From contig JSYX01000678.1 of assembly GCA_000787465.1 (NCBI GenBank), forward strand, positions 1 to 17,879: a stretch of DNA of 17,879 nt, written 5' to 3'. Origin of the DNA: Thermomucor indicae-seudaticae. Its lineage: Eukaryota > Mucoromycota > Mucoromycetes > Mucorales > Lichtheimiaceae. Shown here piece after piece: positions 1 to 8,262 of this stretch (its first letter is position 1; every line of letters starts with the position of its first letter). The position numbers and the translations under genes are program-made. The notes under the pieces were generated by a model. The model made no database searches. It saw only the letters and a list, made by a program, of their open reading frames with translations, and had not been told where the DNA came from.

Positions 1-12
1 CCCTTCTTGCAA

Positions 13-1226
13 TTACTGATTCGACTGGTTCTTTCGCCGCCAATAGCAGCGTTGGCAAATCTTCTTCTTGTTTGACGGATCCTGTGGATTGGCTGGCCAC
101 CAATAGGGGGGGGGGGCAGGTAACCGGACACTCACTGCATGTGGGTATCTGTATGTTTGTACTCTGTGTTGAGGCCGACGTACTGGCGCGATGAGTAGTG
201 CTGGAAGGTGGCGGTGCGGCAGGCTTCATGGTCAACAGTGTGCTTTCCCTGGCAGACGGAATAGAAAGAGCAGAGCTAGGCGCTGCAGGTGCATTCTTCA
301 ATTCGAGATCCTTTCCGTAGTAAATGGCATCAATATACGGATATCCACAGGCTACCAAATGCGCCCTGTATTTTCGCTGGGCGGGAGTCGGTCCGGATTC
401 AACTTTCTTATATAACTTAGAGTATGCTCTAATGCATGACTCATTACTATCGGTGGTCCTGGCATGCAGATCGACAATATTCAACTTGGACAAATCGTGG
501 TGAGGACACCAGACTTGGGGAACCATGAGGCCACGTGGAGAATTGGCTCCAAATATCCCCTGTGATACTGTGGGCACAGAACACGAAGATTCCTGCTGCT
601 TAGCCGTATGCCTGTAAGATTGGATTTCGAAGCTAATCCGGAAATTGTGTTGACGTGCGCACTGCACATGTACAGCCTTTCGGCATTCACCACAGACGAC
701 GCAGGGGCCCCTTTTGTCGTTACATAATTGGCATACTTCTGTCCATCTGGCCTTGTGTACGGCTTCGACATATTCCACTGGTTTCATAGTTTCGACGTTC
801 ACAAACTTGACCTCCGGTATAAGAGTTGCGCAGGTGACGTGAGCCCAATTGTATCAGGACGTCATCTTAAGCGCTTGACGAGGGGTTGACCGTGGTTCGT
901 AACATAAATACACATTCGTATATCTGAAATAATATCTCATTAATAGCCGGTACGCACAAAAAGATGTGCCACAACATACATATGATGCATGAGGATCCTT
1001 CTTATTGTGACATACGTCACGTATCCATCCGTCTTTTCACGACGCGAAAATACCGTAACAATCTAACGGAAACGCTATAAGTTACATGTATATTGAAAAG
1101 CAGAAAAGAATTACCGTCGTGGACAGATATGCCACAGTCGTGATACGTATAAAGACGATCCTGTGGATCCATTTGGTCACAAACGGCACATGGTGAAGGG
1201 TCAAATGGAACGGCCATGGCACGTTG
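13..1226 (-). pseudogene. Damaged 3' part of the Snt2-like gene: PHD2, extended PHD and C-terminal zinc finger
   Basis: Exon 8 (1226-1115) gives PCAVCDQMDPQDRLYTYHDC and SVHD; the third zinc ligand expected before HDC is Tyr, not Cys. Exon 9 (1062-980) supplies CYGI, then TGA at 1039-1037, then GWIRDVCHNKKDPHAS, where the family has W-x-C-D-x-C and this copy has Arg. A GTATGT...TTTCAG intron (979-924) leads to YECVF, then one extra base near 905 and a second TGA at 856-854 just before YNWAHVTC. From there the frame is open through the ePHD (CQLC, CVVCGECRKAVHVQC, VWCPHH) to a C run at 116-106 (11 bases), after which CQRCYWRRK sits in another frame and ends at TAA 15-13. All changes at recognisable positions are single-base. 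Assembly error could explain some, but not easily all of them. Confidence 0.65.
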
Positions 1227-4046
1227 CTGGATAGTAGAGAAAATGAGGATAAAGAGTGAAAGGTTGCGTCTTTACGAGCTATGCAATTGTAAAACTTACG
1301 TCATCGGTAAATCTTCTTTTGCTCGGCTTTTCAGGGCCGGCATCCGAGGGCTCCTTGCGTTTGCTTTTGCCCACTGTAGCACTGCTAGTATCATATGTAG
1401 ACGCCTGATCAAGTTTTTTTCCGCGCGATGACGATGAACCTTCTTCAGCTATTCCTGCCTTTCGTAGCGTTCGGGGTTGTTTTTCAGACTGGCGAGCTAT
1501 GGTAGGTTCCTAGAAGACAGGAAAATAATGATGAATGGTGAGAACTCGCATTACTTGTGAAATTACATGCTCTGCTACGCTATGAAAATCTGAAACTTAC
1601 AATCTCCTTGTTTCTCCTTTTGCTTGGTCTTGAGGGATCAGCTTCTGCAGGTTCCTTACGTTTGTATTTGACTCGTGTGGAAGCGCCAGCCGAGCGTGGC
1701 GGTTGTGTACGCATTATGTTGTACTTGAGCCAGTATAGGCCGCAAGTGTTGCAAAGAACCTCCTCAAACTCCTTCCTCTTCCTATCAATATCGTCAGGTA
1801 CCCGTCGCCACGTGGTAGAGTCAACTGTCTTGCAGTTGTTGCAACTAAACGTAGCCTTCACGTCGGTGTTCACATGTACGACCGTCGGATCGATATCTCC
1901 CTCTCTGTCACCGTCATCATAATATGAAACAAGCTTATCGCCATTATCATCCACGGCTATTACGGTACTTCTTCCATCCATCTTCTTAATCTTCTTGGTA
2001 GGCTTATATACCTTTGTCCACTCCGAATAAACTGGTTCATAACGGTCCGTCTTCTTCCACCGGTAAAAGAAACGTACAACCTCTGGATATCTCTTGGATG
2101 GCACAGACTTCGCCACTTCATACAAATCATGTCCGTGGACCTTCACCGCTTCTTCGAAAGCACTTATTTCCTCGCTGGTCCACTCGACCAGGTCAGGGAA
2201 GTCTGCAGCAGTAAGCTGAGACATCCTCTCGACTGCAATGACGGGGTCGTAATTGTTCCTCTCCAGCTCGATGAGAGCCCTCTCCAATAACGCGGACGAA
2301 TGAGAGGGAAGAGGCAAGTTGGGCAAGGCCCGGATTTGTTCCATGTAACGCGTCACTTTACAAGTGTTAAAACATTACTGACAAGCGTACGACAAGTGTT
2401 AGTGTCACTTACTGGCATCTTCATCTAGCCGTGTGGGCTGGCTGAATGACGGCGTCACGGTGTCATCTGTGCCCCTTGTAATTCTTTCGTAGCTTCTGCA
2501 CTCGTTCTCGTGCATTGCGCTACCCAAAGGCGCGACACTGACGCTCCCTTTCGATGCGGATTGGTTAAGCTCAGTGACATGATTACCAGGTTTCCTGATT
2601 TTTAACCTACCTGCCCTTCTCTTCCCCTTTGATTTGCCCTTTCTGTCAGGGCTTGTGGAGCGCGACGTGCTTGCAGATGCTCTTGGCAGGGAGGGCGGCT
2701 CCCTTGCCACAGACTTCTCAAAACTTCCCCCCTCGTTGCTGGGCAAAACGTCCGCCTGGAATCTACCACCCATCGGGCACTGTACGGGTGGGTAGATGCT
2801 GTCATCGGCATCTAAAGTGGATAGGAGATAAATAAAACCAGTGAAATTGCTCAGTTTGCTTGTGCTACCGACCTAATGTGGCCTGCATAGCCGTATGGAC
2901 GCCAAAGTAACGGAACGGCCACATGTTCGTCATACGCATGTCGCCAGTGTTGGCTTTGGAAAGAAAATTATGTGAGTTATAACGTAAGTACAGAGGATAT
3001 GATGATCTGTTATACCTTGGTCACCAGGTTTCAAATCCTGAGAAACAGCAGGAGAAACTGGCGCCACATGGGCTGCAGTTGTAAGAGAACTGTCTGCTTT
3101 TTGAGCGTCCTCAGAAGAATAACGAGCCTGCCGACGAAGGGATCGACGAGAGGATGGTACACTTTCCGACGTGCTCTCGTGTGAAGAGACAACACTGCGC
3201 GAAGATTCTGCAGCAGTAGAAGAAACGGGCTGTTTCCGAGCCTTCTTGTCACAACAAAGGGAGCATTCCCATGCGAAACCTTTAGGCGGTTTCTGGGGCA
3301 GAGGAGGAACGAGGCACGCCAAGTGGTAGTTCTCGTCACAAACGCCACAAGTCACAAATGAACCGCTATGGTATGGGGGCTGTGATGAATAAGAGATAAA
3401 AAGTTTTTTCGTTTTTCTGTTTACCTCGAGCACCATTCACCACAAACACAGCATCTGCGCAAAGCAGCAGTTAACTCGGCAGACTTGCCTTGTTCGACAA
3501 CGACAAAGTGATATCGGTCCCGCAAAGTGCTGGGGACGGGCTCTGGCACATTTCTGATGAGCTCCGAAGGGACCACATCGTACAGGCTCCGGGAGTATTT
3601 GTCGTATGATTGATGAAAATAAAATTTGTCATCCTGTTTCTTATAATCGTCCAAATTTCCAGCAGGGATGTAATGCTTATGAAGCACATAGCACTTCCCG
3701 CGAATGTCTGATACTGGATTCCAATCAGACTGCATGGTAGCGACCAGCAACCGATGGTCAGACGAGGGGCGGGCCATAGCTTCACCAGGCCTGTTATACC
3801 AGGCAAGTCGTACTTGGAGTTCTCCAGGCTCGCTACTTCTGTGGAACTCCATAACTCTCCCGATTTGGTATGGTACTCCAAGCTGATACGCAGCAACGTA
3901 AACATGGTCTTTGACACGAAACATGAGAAGATTTGATCACGCTTTTTGACAGGCAGTAGAAACAAAAACTCACCATTAACTGAAACCAACGTGCTGTCGT
4001 CAAGCTTGGCGTTAGTGATAGGCGTTACAGAATCGCTTTGAGACAT
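13..4046 (-). CDS. snt2-like: Snt2-like BAH/PHD/ELM2/SANT/GATA/ePHD chromatin protein, about 10 exons, 3' half damaged
   Basis: Snt2-family proteins are nuclear histone readers; the yeast proteins work in histone deacetylase/demethylase-type complexes (Snt2C, Lid2 complex). Exons that join in frame: 4046-3974, 3908-3425, 3365-3016, 2953-2873, 2811-2413, 2355-1601, 1509-1300, 1226-1115, then 1062-980 and 923-13, which are damaged. Introns are 52-91 nt, GT-AG. Domains: BAH about residues 20-165 (starts DHVYVAAYQLG); PHD1 from C177 (CxxC, CGVC, HLAC, WECSLC); a WPFRYFGVHT segment and ELM2-like motif GGRFQADVLP (344-353); SANT about 521-569 (WTSEEISAFEEAV); GATA-type finger C634/C637/C664/C667; second PHD from exon 8; ePHD with WAHVTC and VWCPHH; C-terminal CxxC finger ending at TAA 15-13. 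Start at 4046 is chosen because BAH follows directly; an in-frame ATG at 4151 adds only low-complexity hydrophobic sequence from CT-rich DNA. Full frame would be about 1150 residues, close to the family size. Family call is confident; functionality is doubtful because of the breaks in exons 8-10. Confidence 0.85.
1300..1509 (-). other. Exon 7: 70-residue basic linker exon with copied tail
   Basis: Acceptor CTTCTAG at 1510 and donor GAC|GTAAGT give a 210-nt, phase-0 exon. Its last part, KRKEPSDAGPEKPSKRR (residues about 764-780), closely repeats the end of exon 6, with the same 12-nt spacing to the splice donor. The rest is low-complexity, serine- and lysine-rich, with no domain. Because the exon is phase 0 at both ends it could be skipped without changing the downstream frame. 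Confidence 0.7.
1601..2811 (-). other. Exons 5-6: ELM2-like region, SANT domain and GATA-type zinc finger
   Basis: Exon 5 (2811-2413) begins with the acidic DADDSIYPP and the ELM2-like GGRFQADVLP, then a basic serine-rich linker; its donor is A|GTAAGTGAC. Exon 6 (2355-1601) continues with a helical segment (LLERALIELERNNYDP) typical of the second part of ELM2, then a SANT domain (WTSEEISAFEEAV to FFYRWKKTDRY), then CNNC...CNTCGLYWLKYN, a GATA-type finger with a 26-residue loop between the zinc pairs. ELM2-SANT pairs usually recruit histone deacetylases. The intron between the exons is 57 nt. The reading frame is intact. Exon 6 ends with a basic KRKEPAEADPSRPSKRR tail that could be a nuclear localisation signal. 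Confidence 0.82.
2873..2953 (-). other. Exon 4: short 81-nt exon with WPFRYFGVHT motif
   Basis: This exon lacks any long ORF. It is supported by phase (it joins exon 3 and exon 5, both phase 1), by CCAAAG acceptor and TTAG|GTCGG donor, and by its peptide, which carries WPFRYFGVHTAMQATL and continues as DADDSIYPP in exon 5. Snt2-type proteins have a comparable W-P-[FY]-R-Y-[FL]-G-x-H segment between PHD1 and SANT. Flanking introns would be 62 and 61 nt, the same size class as the others. The donor is weaker than the rest. Confidence 0.7.
3016..3365 (-). other. Exon 3: remainder of PHD finger 1 and basic/serine-rich linker
   Basis: The 59-nt intron ends CCATAG at 3366, restoring a serine codon split across the junction. 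The exon supplies CGVC, YHLAC and WECSLC, completing the Cys4-His-Cys3 ligand set begun in exon 2, as expected of a PHD finger that reads histone H3 tails. After it comes a low-complexity serine/arginine stretch (SSRRSLRRQARYSSED), probably a disordered linker. A nearer in-phase acceptor (CACAG at about 3381) exists, but it would put the PHD out of frame. Donor is CAAG|GTATAAC. Confidence 0.8.
3425..4046 (-). other. Exons 1-2 of the Snt2-like gene: N-terminus and BAH domain
   Basis: Exon 1 (4046-3974) codes for 24 residues plus one base and ends at donor G|GTGAGT. The 65-nt intron ends CAAAG at 3909, and exon 2 (3908-3425) resumes as DHVYVAAYQLGVPYQIGRV, the usual opening of a BAH domain, a fold that binds nucleosomes or modified histone tails. 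It contains the conserved-looking segments RLAWYNRPGE, DIRGKCYVLHKHY and the acidic/aromatic DDKFYFHQSYD. Exon 2 ends inside the first zinc pair of PHD1 (CCVCGEWCS), donor AG|GTAAAC. The frame is free of stops over the whole domain, and the opposite-strand ORFs here are shadows. Confidence 0.85.
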
Positions 4047-4270
4047 GACAGACCGGAGCCAACGCAACGTTGAGCAAAGCGCGCAAATTGACAGAGACTG
4101 AATTTCACTTACCACAGACAAGAAACAAGAGACAGATAGACAGAGAGACAAATAACAAGAGAGTTAAGTAGCAGAAGACAAGTGAGAAGTGACAAGAGAA
4201 AAGTAACAAAAGGCGAAAAAGCAGGGAAAAAGGAAGGTTTAAGGAAGAGACCAAATAAATGAACGTGATT
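4047..4270 (-). promoter_or_regulatory. CT-rich upstream region of the Snt2-like gene
   Basis: On the plus strand this is an almost pure purine stretch with repeated ACAAGAGA/GACAAG-like units (about 4110-4255), so in the sense of the gene it is a long CT-rich tract ending next to the start codon. CT-rich tracts before the start are common in fungal promoters and 5' UTRs. No TATA box could be placed. A GTAAGT at 4112-4107 looks like a donor, but there is no suitable acceptor before the ATG. Confidence 0.5.
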
Positions 4271-4773
4271 GCTTAGTACCGAAAAAGGGAAATCCGTGGT
4301 AGCATAACCACATCAAATAATGCACGAAGGAAGTGTAAATAGCTGACTATCACCAGAAAAGCCCAGTCCTGTTGCATTTTGACATTGCTAAGCAGCCATA
4401 CACGTAAGACCGGGGTCTATCGTTGCTCGATGACACACTCGTAGTTACCATTGTGCTATACGTGTCATTGCACCTCGTCAGGCACTATAGTTTTCTTGAC
4501 AACTGGGTTTTAAACCATGTACCCGGTGTGTCACTACGTATGTATAGCCTGATTGCAAACGAAGTCTTTAACCTACAGTCAACCGACTTTTACTCGTTTT
4601 TCTCACTCGGGCACTCTGTATTCAAGGACGTGTACCTTTCTGGCATTTGTGACAGCCTGGCTAACGGCGACTGCTTAATTTTTCTTCATGATTCGCCTGT
4701 CTTGAATAGAAAAAGAGTGGAATGGCAATAGGTCCAAGCAGTCCAATTGTGCCGTCCGGCAGTTTGATAAAAC
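4271..4773. other. Stretch without a recognisable gene
   Basis: There is an open plus frame at 4423-4731 (102 codons) coding for a hydrophobic and aromatic-rich peptide in which I see no known motif. It is in the same frame as the TnpB-like fragment that follows at 4774, separated by a TAG and a TGA-TAA pair, so it may be an upstream part of the same decayed element. Nothing else is supported. Confidence 0.3.
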
Positions 4774-4971
4774 ATGATCTGGTTCATTGCCAGGGCTCTC
4801 TTGTTGTCGGCGACATGGCGATGGGATCGTGACCAACATGCGGCAAAAAGGGCGATGAATCGATGCAAAAACCTAGGGCGGTGGGGACATCTGTTAAAAA
4901 CGCCAATAGCAGAACCAACAGATGATAACAAAGCTCTTTTTGCCGCAAATATCTGGTCTGTTACCCGATAG
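4774..4971 (+). pseudogene. TnpB/Fanzor-like C-terminal fragment
   Basis: The frame carries WRWDRDQHAAKRAM at about 4816-4857. The last RuvC motif of TnpB and eukaryotic Fanzor nucleases reads W-x-R-D-x-N-A-A-x-N-[IM], just after a CxxC pair and close to the protein's end; here the W, R, D, A and A are in register and the peptide ends about 40 residues later, as in fungal Fanzors. Family members are RNA-guided nucleases carried by transposons. Against the call: the N is H, the expected preceding CxxC is not seen in this frame, and upstream stops break the frame. If real, it is a dead remnant. It could also be chance, since the minus strand is open here too. Confidence 0.3.
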
Positions 4972-5189
4972 CCGCTCAATTTCTTGCAATCGATAATGTC
5001 GTTCTGAATTTGGCCAACGGATACATCGACCAGGATCACTTCGTTATGTCTCAGGATGGAGTCGACGTACGGCCACGTTATCGTGACGGTCTTAGAATCT
5101 TACGGAATGCCAGGAGGCACATTTAGCTGAAAAGGCTAAAGGGTCTTGCGCAAAAGCTGCGCAATACGTAAGCACAAAAATTACTAGCA

Positions 5190-6240
5190 ACCGCCTCTTT
5201 GTTTTCTTTCACGCTGCTTGTCTGGATATATCCTCTTCGACAACTTTCTGTATTGGCTACATGCTTCAGGGCCAGCTATTCCATTGCCTCGTCGTACGGT
5301 CATCCATGCCACCATATTATCCAGATCAGTCCTAACAGTCTGTCAGTCTTGTTGAAATCATGCGGAATGACACCTGGTAATTGTAGCTGGCTGCCCAGTT
5401 CTGGTCCTCTAGTTTCTTTTATAATGGAGGTTTTCCGTCTCTTCTGCTTGTAGGTTTCCGCTGTACAGGAGTTGCAAATGCGCTTCACCGGAAACTTGAG
5501 TAGAGTTATCATGTACTGTCTAGGAAATATAATTGACATCGTCGTCCTTGATGATATAGTAGCGGATCACACTGGGACGGAGACGTTGCTGAACAATACG
5601 TGCTTATTTTTGCAAAAGACGTTAAAACGAGACATCTTTGAAGTCTCGAATGCATCCGCTGAATTTTATGTCAGTAGTGCCCTTTATCGTGTCCTTAGAA
5701 CTTACAATGATATCTACATTATCATTATGGAACGAACGAAGAGGGATATCCAGAGACTGTTTGGCAGGCGACAACAGTCTACGAGATTCTGGTCAAAAGG
5801 ATTGCTTGATGTCGTCATCCCGAAAGACGATTGCCAGGTTGGTAGCGCATGCGCATACGTATTGCTCCTTTGGTGTTTTCATCACATTTTCCTTGGGATC
5901 TGCTTCTTCAAGCAAGCGATCAAAGTTAACTTCGCCACGATTTCTCAAACGATCTGCCTTCTGTACGATTTCACAAAAGAGATCTCCTAATGACTTTATG
6001 CGCTTCGTAGTCTCTTCGCACGTGTAGTTTTTTAGGTACTTCATCAGTGTCGTGCATCTGCTCCTGAACTCCTTGATACTTCGTCTTCCTCGCTCGATAT
6101 GGCGCTCTCAATCATCGCCTGCAACCGCTTTTCAAACGGGCCGTATGAAATATTCCCGATAACAGTGATCTCCAATTTTGTCAGTTTTCATCTTCCCCGT
6201 GTGCTGCATGCGGAACAGTTGAGAAGCAGAAAGGAAAAGT
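5190..6240 (-). pseudogene. Coding-like minus-strand relic, family unknown
   Basis: A minus frame from about 6107 to 5793 is open and codes for a K/E/D-rich peptide (MKYLKNYTCEETTKRIKSL at its in-frame ATG, 6044). The same frame continues past a TGA at 5795-5793 (SLDIPLRSFHNDNVDII and on) to a TAA, and another frame just upstream (6180-6100) reads KLEITVIGNISYGPFEKRL. This suggests one older coding sequence broken by stops and a frameshift. The hydrophobic 172-codon plus ORF at 5472-5990 lies mostly opposite this frame and looks like its shadow. No domain recognised. Composition alone is weak evidence. Confidence 0.25.
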
Positions 6241-6518
6241 GATCACTCAAGGAAGAGAAATGCATGAATTTTTTGGCTTACGTGTCATGTACGGAGTATG
6301 AAAATGAAGCTTGATCTGTTCTGTCTCACGCTTTGCCTCACCGAGGGAAAGGTTATGTAATCTTTACTTCTTTATTGATACGATCCGATTTCACATATTA
6401 AGCCACTACGCATACTCAACAAACGATCCTTTATATATCTTTCGATAATTTCAATCTTGACTTATTCTTAAGATTCAGCATGCATACATCCACCGTCCTA
6501 ATGTTTCATATTCAAACT
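6241..6518. other. AT-rich stretch, nothing recognised
   Basis: Frequent stops in all frames and no motif, repeat or RNA gene that I could see. It lies between two weak coding-like relics on the minus strand. Confidence 0.4.
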
Positions 6519-6869
6519 TTAGTCTTCGAACTCTACGTCCCACCATGGTTTTTCACTAGGAGGATTCGAAACGATGTCCTCATCACTGACGAAAGCGTGG
6601 GAGAAACAATGCCATCCAAACAGCCTTCACCTACCATCCTGATCAAGGAGTGAATTGGCAACCACGTAGGTTTTTCTGTTTCGCTGGTGAAGCTCATTCC
6701 TTTGCCGGCATGTAGTAACCCCTGTTCCCTGTTCATTTGTCGAAACATTACCGCGAGGAACGGTAAGCATTTCCAGAAAAAGAAAAAAAGATATTTGCTG
6801 CACATACTTTCTCAACCGTGCGGACGCGCAAGCATGACACAGATCCCCTTGAAACACCATTATATGCAC
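6519..6869 (-). pseudogene. Coding-like minus-strand relic ending in an acidic tail
   Basis: From 6869 one minus frame runs for 80 codons (LCHACASARLRKYVQQ near the start), meets a single TGA at 6629-6627, and continues as SHAFVSDEDIVSNPPSEKP, then WWDVEFED and a TAA at 6521-6519. A GTAGGT donor and GTCAG acceptor flank the TGA, but using both shifts the frame, so splicing does not rescue it. The acidic, aromatic C-terminus looks like a genuine protein end. No family recognised. Confidence 0.22.
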
Positions 6870-7471
6870 TGATGAACCCCAAGGCTCTCATCAAGTGAGA
6901 CGGATGCCATAGTATCCATTTGGGTCGCTTCTGACTGTTTGAGTCATGGTTCCGTATGCACATATCGCCTAAACTAACTACCACTCTTTGTGACAATTGA
7001 TATACTGTTTAGTGCGGAAAACAATATTACAGGATATCTCTTATATTTTTTACAATACAACTATGTGCTATACGTAAAGTAGCAAAGCCGAGAATATTAC
7101 CATCAAAATGCAGACGAAGACAGCAAACTTCAGATCAGCCTAACATATTTTTCAGTGGGTGACCGGGGTCAGACCATTTATTTCAGTAAGCAGGCAAAAT
7201 CATTTTCTTGTTTTTAAGAAAAAATGGTGCACAACATTTATCAGAAGATAGATAGATAACTTCACGGAGTAAAATCGGAAGATTACGGGATCCTCATCAT
7301 GGAAATGTGTGTAGCACAAGAATCTACAGGCGTTCGATTCAACTATATCGGTGTTTGATTGCCGCGGTCGTTTCTCTTAGTTACAAGCTGTGTTCTGCCG
7401 ACTTGTGGGTTTCCACTCTATCCTAAAAGTGGGATGGTTTTTGAAACGATTTCTTAGTAGATTTCTTTGCT
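6870..7471. other. Stretch without a recognisable gene
   Basis: AT-rich, stop-dense DNA with a few short tracts (for example gatagatagataac near 7249). I see no gene, RNA or clear repeat. Confidence 0.4.
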
Positions 7472-7951
7472 TCACTTATTCTTGGAGACGTATGAATAGT
7501 CGGCGCAGCCATACATGCTGCTTAGCGACAAATGCAATGTATCAACAGCTTCTGGGATGTGGTTACTATGTCAAAAATATACACCACCTATCGGACTTAC
7601 GGATCTCCGCAGTGACAGCTCCCGTGAAAGAGGAAAGCCACGACACCCTGTTGAAGTTTTCATCGGCAAGTTTCGCACCATCGGTCACACCATGAGGAGC
7701 TGCAGCGAAAGCAGAAAGCGCTGGTATGTTTAAACGACGTGATGCCTTGATGTTGGGGCAGCACAATCCTGACGACAAAGAAATTGATGCGGAACAGCAC
7801 ACTCACCGGTTTTCCCTTTTCGTCTTTTCTTCACTTCAGCCTTACCTGTGGACTCAACAACCGCCGCTTTGCTACTGACTTGCGGGATCCTGAAACCATT
7901 TTTACTGAAACTTTGTCGAAACTGAATCTGGCTCACCGTCTTTGCTAGCAA
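7472..7951 (-). CDS. Possible spliced minus-strand gene fragment (three exons, no start seen)
   Basis: Three pieces join in frame: 7951-7807 (ends KKRRKGKT, donor G|GTGAGT), 7699-7601 (PHGVTDGAKLADENFNRVSW, acceptor CGCTGCAG, donor C|GTAAGT) and 7551-7472 (AVDTLHLSLSSMYGCADYSY, acceptor CATCCCAG, stop TGA 7474-7472). Introns would be 107 and 49 nt, similar in kind to those of the Snt2-like gene. There is no ATG in the first piece, so any start lies upstream, where the sense is unclear; a different splice path (SPINFASKDG at about 7970-7935, donor G|GTGAGCC) is also possible. No family recognised. Support is only splice-site quality and phase agreement. Confidence 0.25.
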
Positions 7952-8262
7952 AATTAATGGGACTCAAGCTTCCGATAAGAGCATGGTTCACAGCCGTAGG
8001 ACATGTATGGAGCGCATCATTTAGTCAAGCATCTCGTCTTGAGACGGCATATCGTCATCCTCTATGTGGAGCGGCTGTTACAAGCCACGGTGAGCCTCTG
8101 GAAACACAGCATTCGTTACCGAGGCGCCAATACAATAATGAGTGCACTGAAGAACATTCGCGTTCAGTGAACCGTTGCGGTTTTTCGAAAGGACTTGGTA
8201 CAGCTAGGCGGAAGATCCATCTCCAATGCACAACATAGCGGTCGTAGAGCAATAAACGAAGT
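7952..8262. other. Stretch between two minus-strand relics
   Basis: The plus frame from 7942 (alternative TTG start) and the minus frame 8252-8055 are both open but show no motif, and each may shadow the other. If the reverse transcriptase fragment is real, this could be degraded sequence downstream of its palm domain. Confidence 0.25.

Noticed and set aside
481..771. Minus ORF MSKPYTRPDGQKYANY... within the Snt2-like locus
   Set aside because: It is in a different frame from the ePHD reading, which shows ordered zinc ligands (CQLC, CVVCGEC, VWCPHH) through the same bases.
854..1039. TGA read as a sense codon (altered nuclear code)
   Set aside because: Frameshift and lost zinc ligands in the same place point to decay, fungi are not known for TGA reassignment in the nucleus, and exons 1-7 contain no in-frame TGA.
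1037..1062. A mini-intron GTATTT...AAAAG that would remove the first TGA
   Set aside because: It would be only about 21 nt, too short for any known spliceosomal intron of this kind.
13..4046. Naming the gene as MTA1/RERE
   Set aside because: BAH-ELM2-SANT-GATA fits, but the PHD after BAH and the downstream PHD-ePHD are the Snt2 layout, not MTA/RERE.
4107..4112. 5' UTR intron starting at GTAAGT
   Set aside because: No acceptor with a usable spacing lies between it and the ATG at 4046.
3471..4151. 226-codon minus ORF starting at 4151
   Set aside because: Only its codons 36-59 (from ATG 4046) are used as exon 1; beyond the GTGAGT donor it runs out of frame with the BAH domain, and the leader is CT-tract low complexity.
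5472..5990. Longest plus-strand ORF outside the main gene (172 codons)
   Set aside because: It is Leu/Ile/Phe/Cys-rich with no motif and lies mostly opposite a charged, more natural-looking minus frame, so it was treated as a shadow.
6540..6600. tRNA-like T-loop (TTCGAATCC, minus strand)
   Set aside because: No matching stem, anticodon arm or acceptor stem could be built around it.
7330..7352. tRNA-like GTTCGATTC
   Set aside because: The flanking bases do not pair and there is no cloverleaf.
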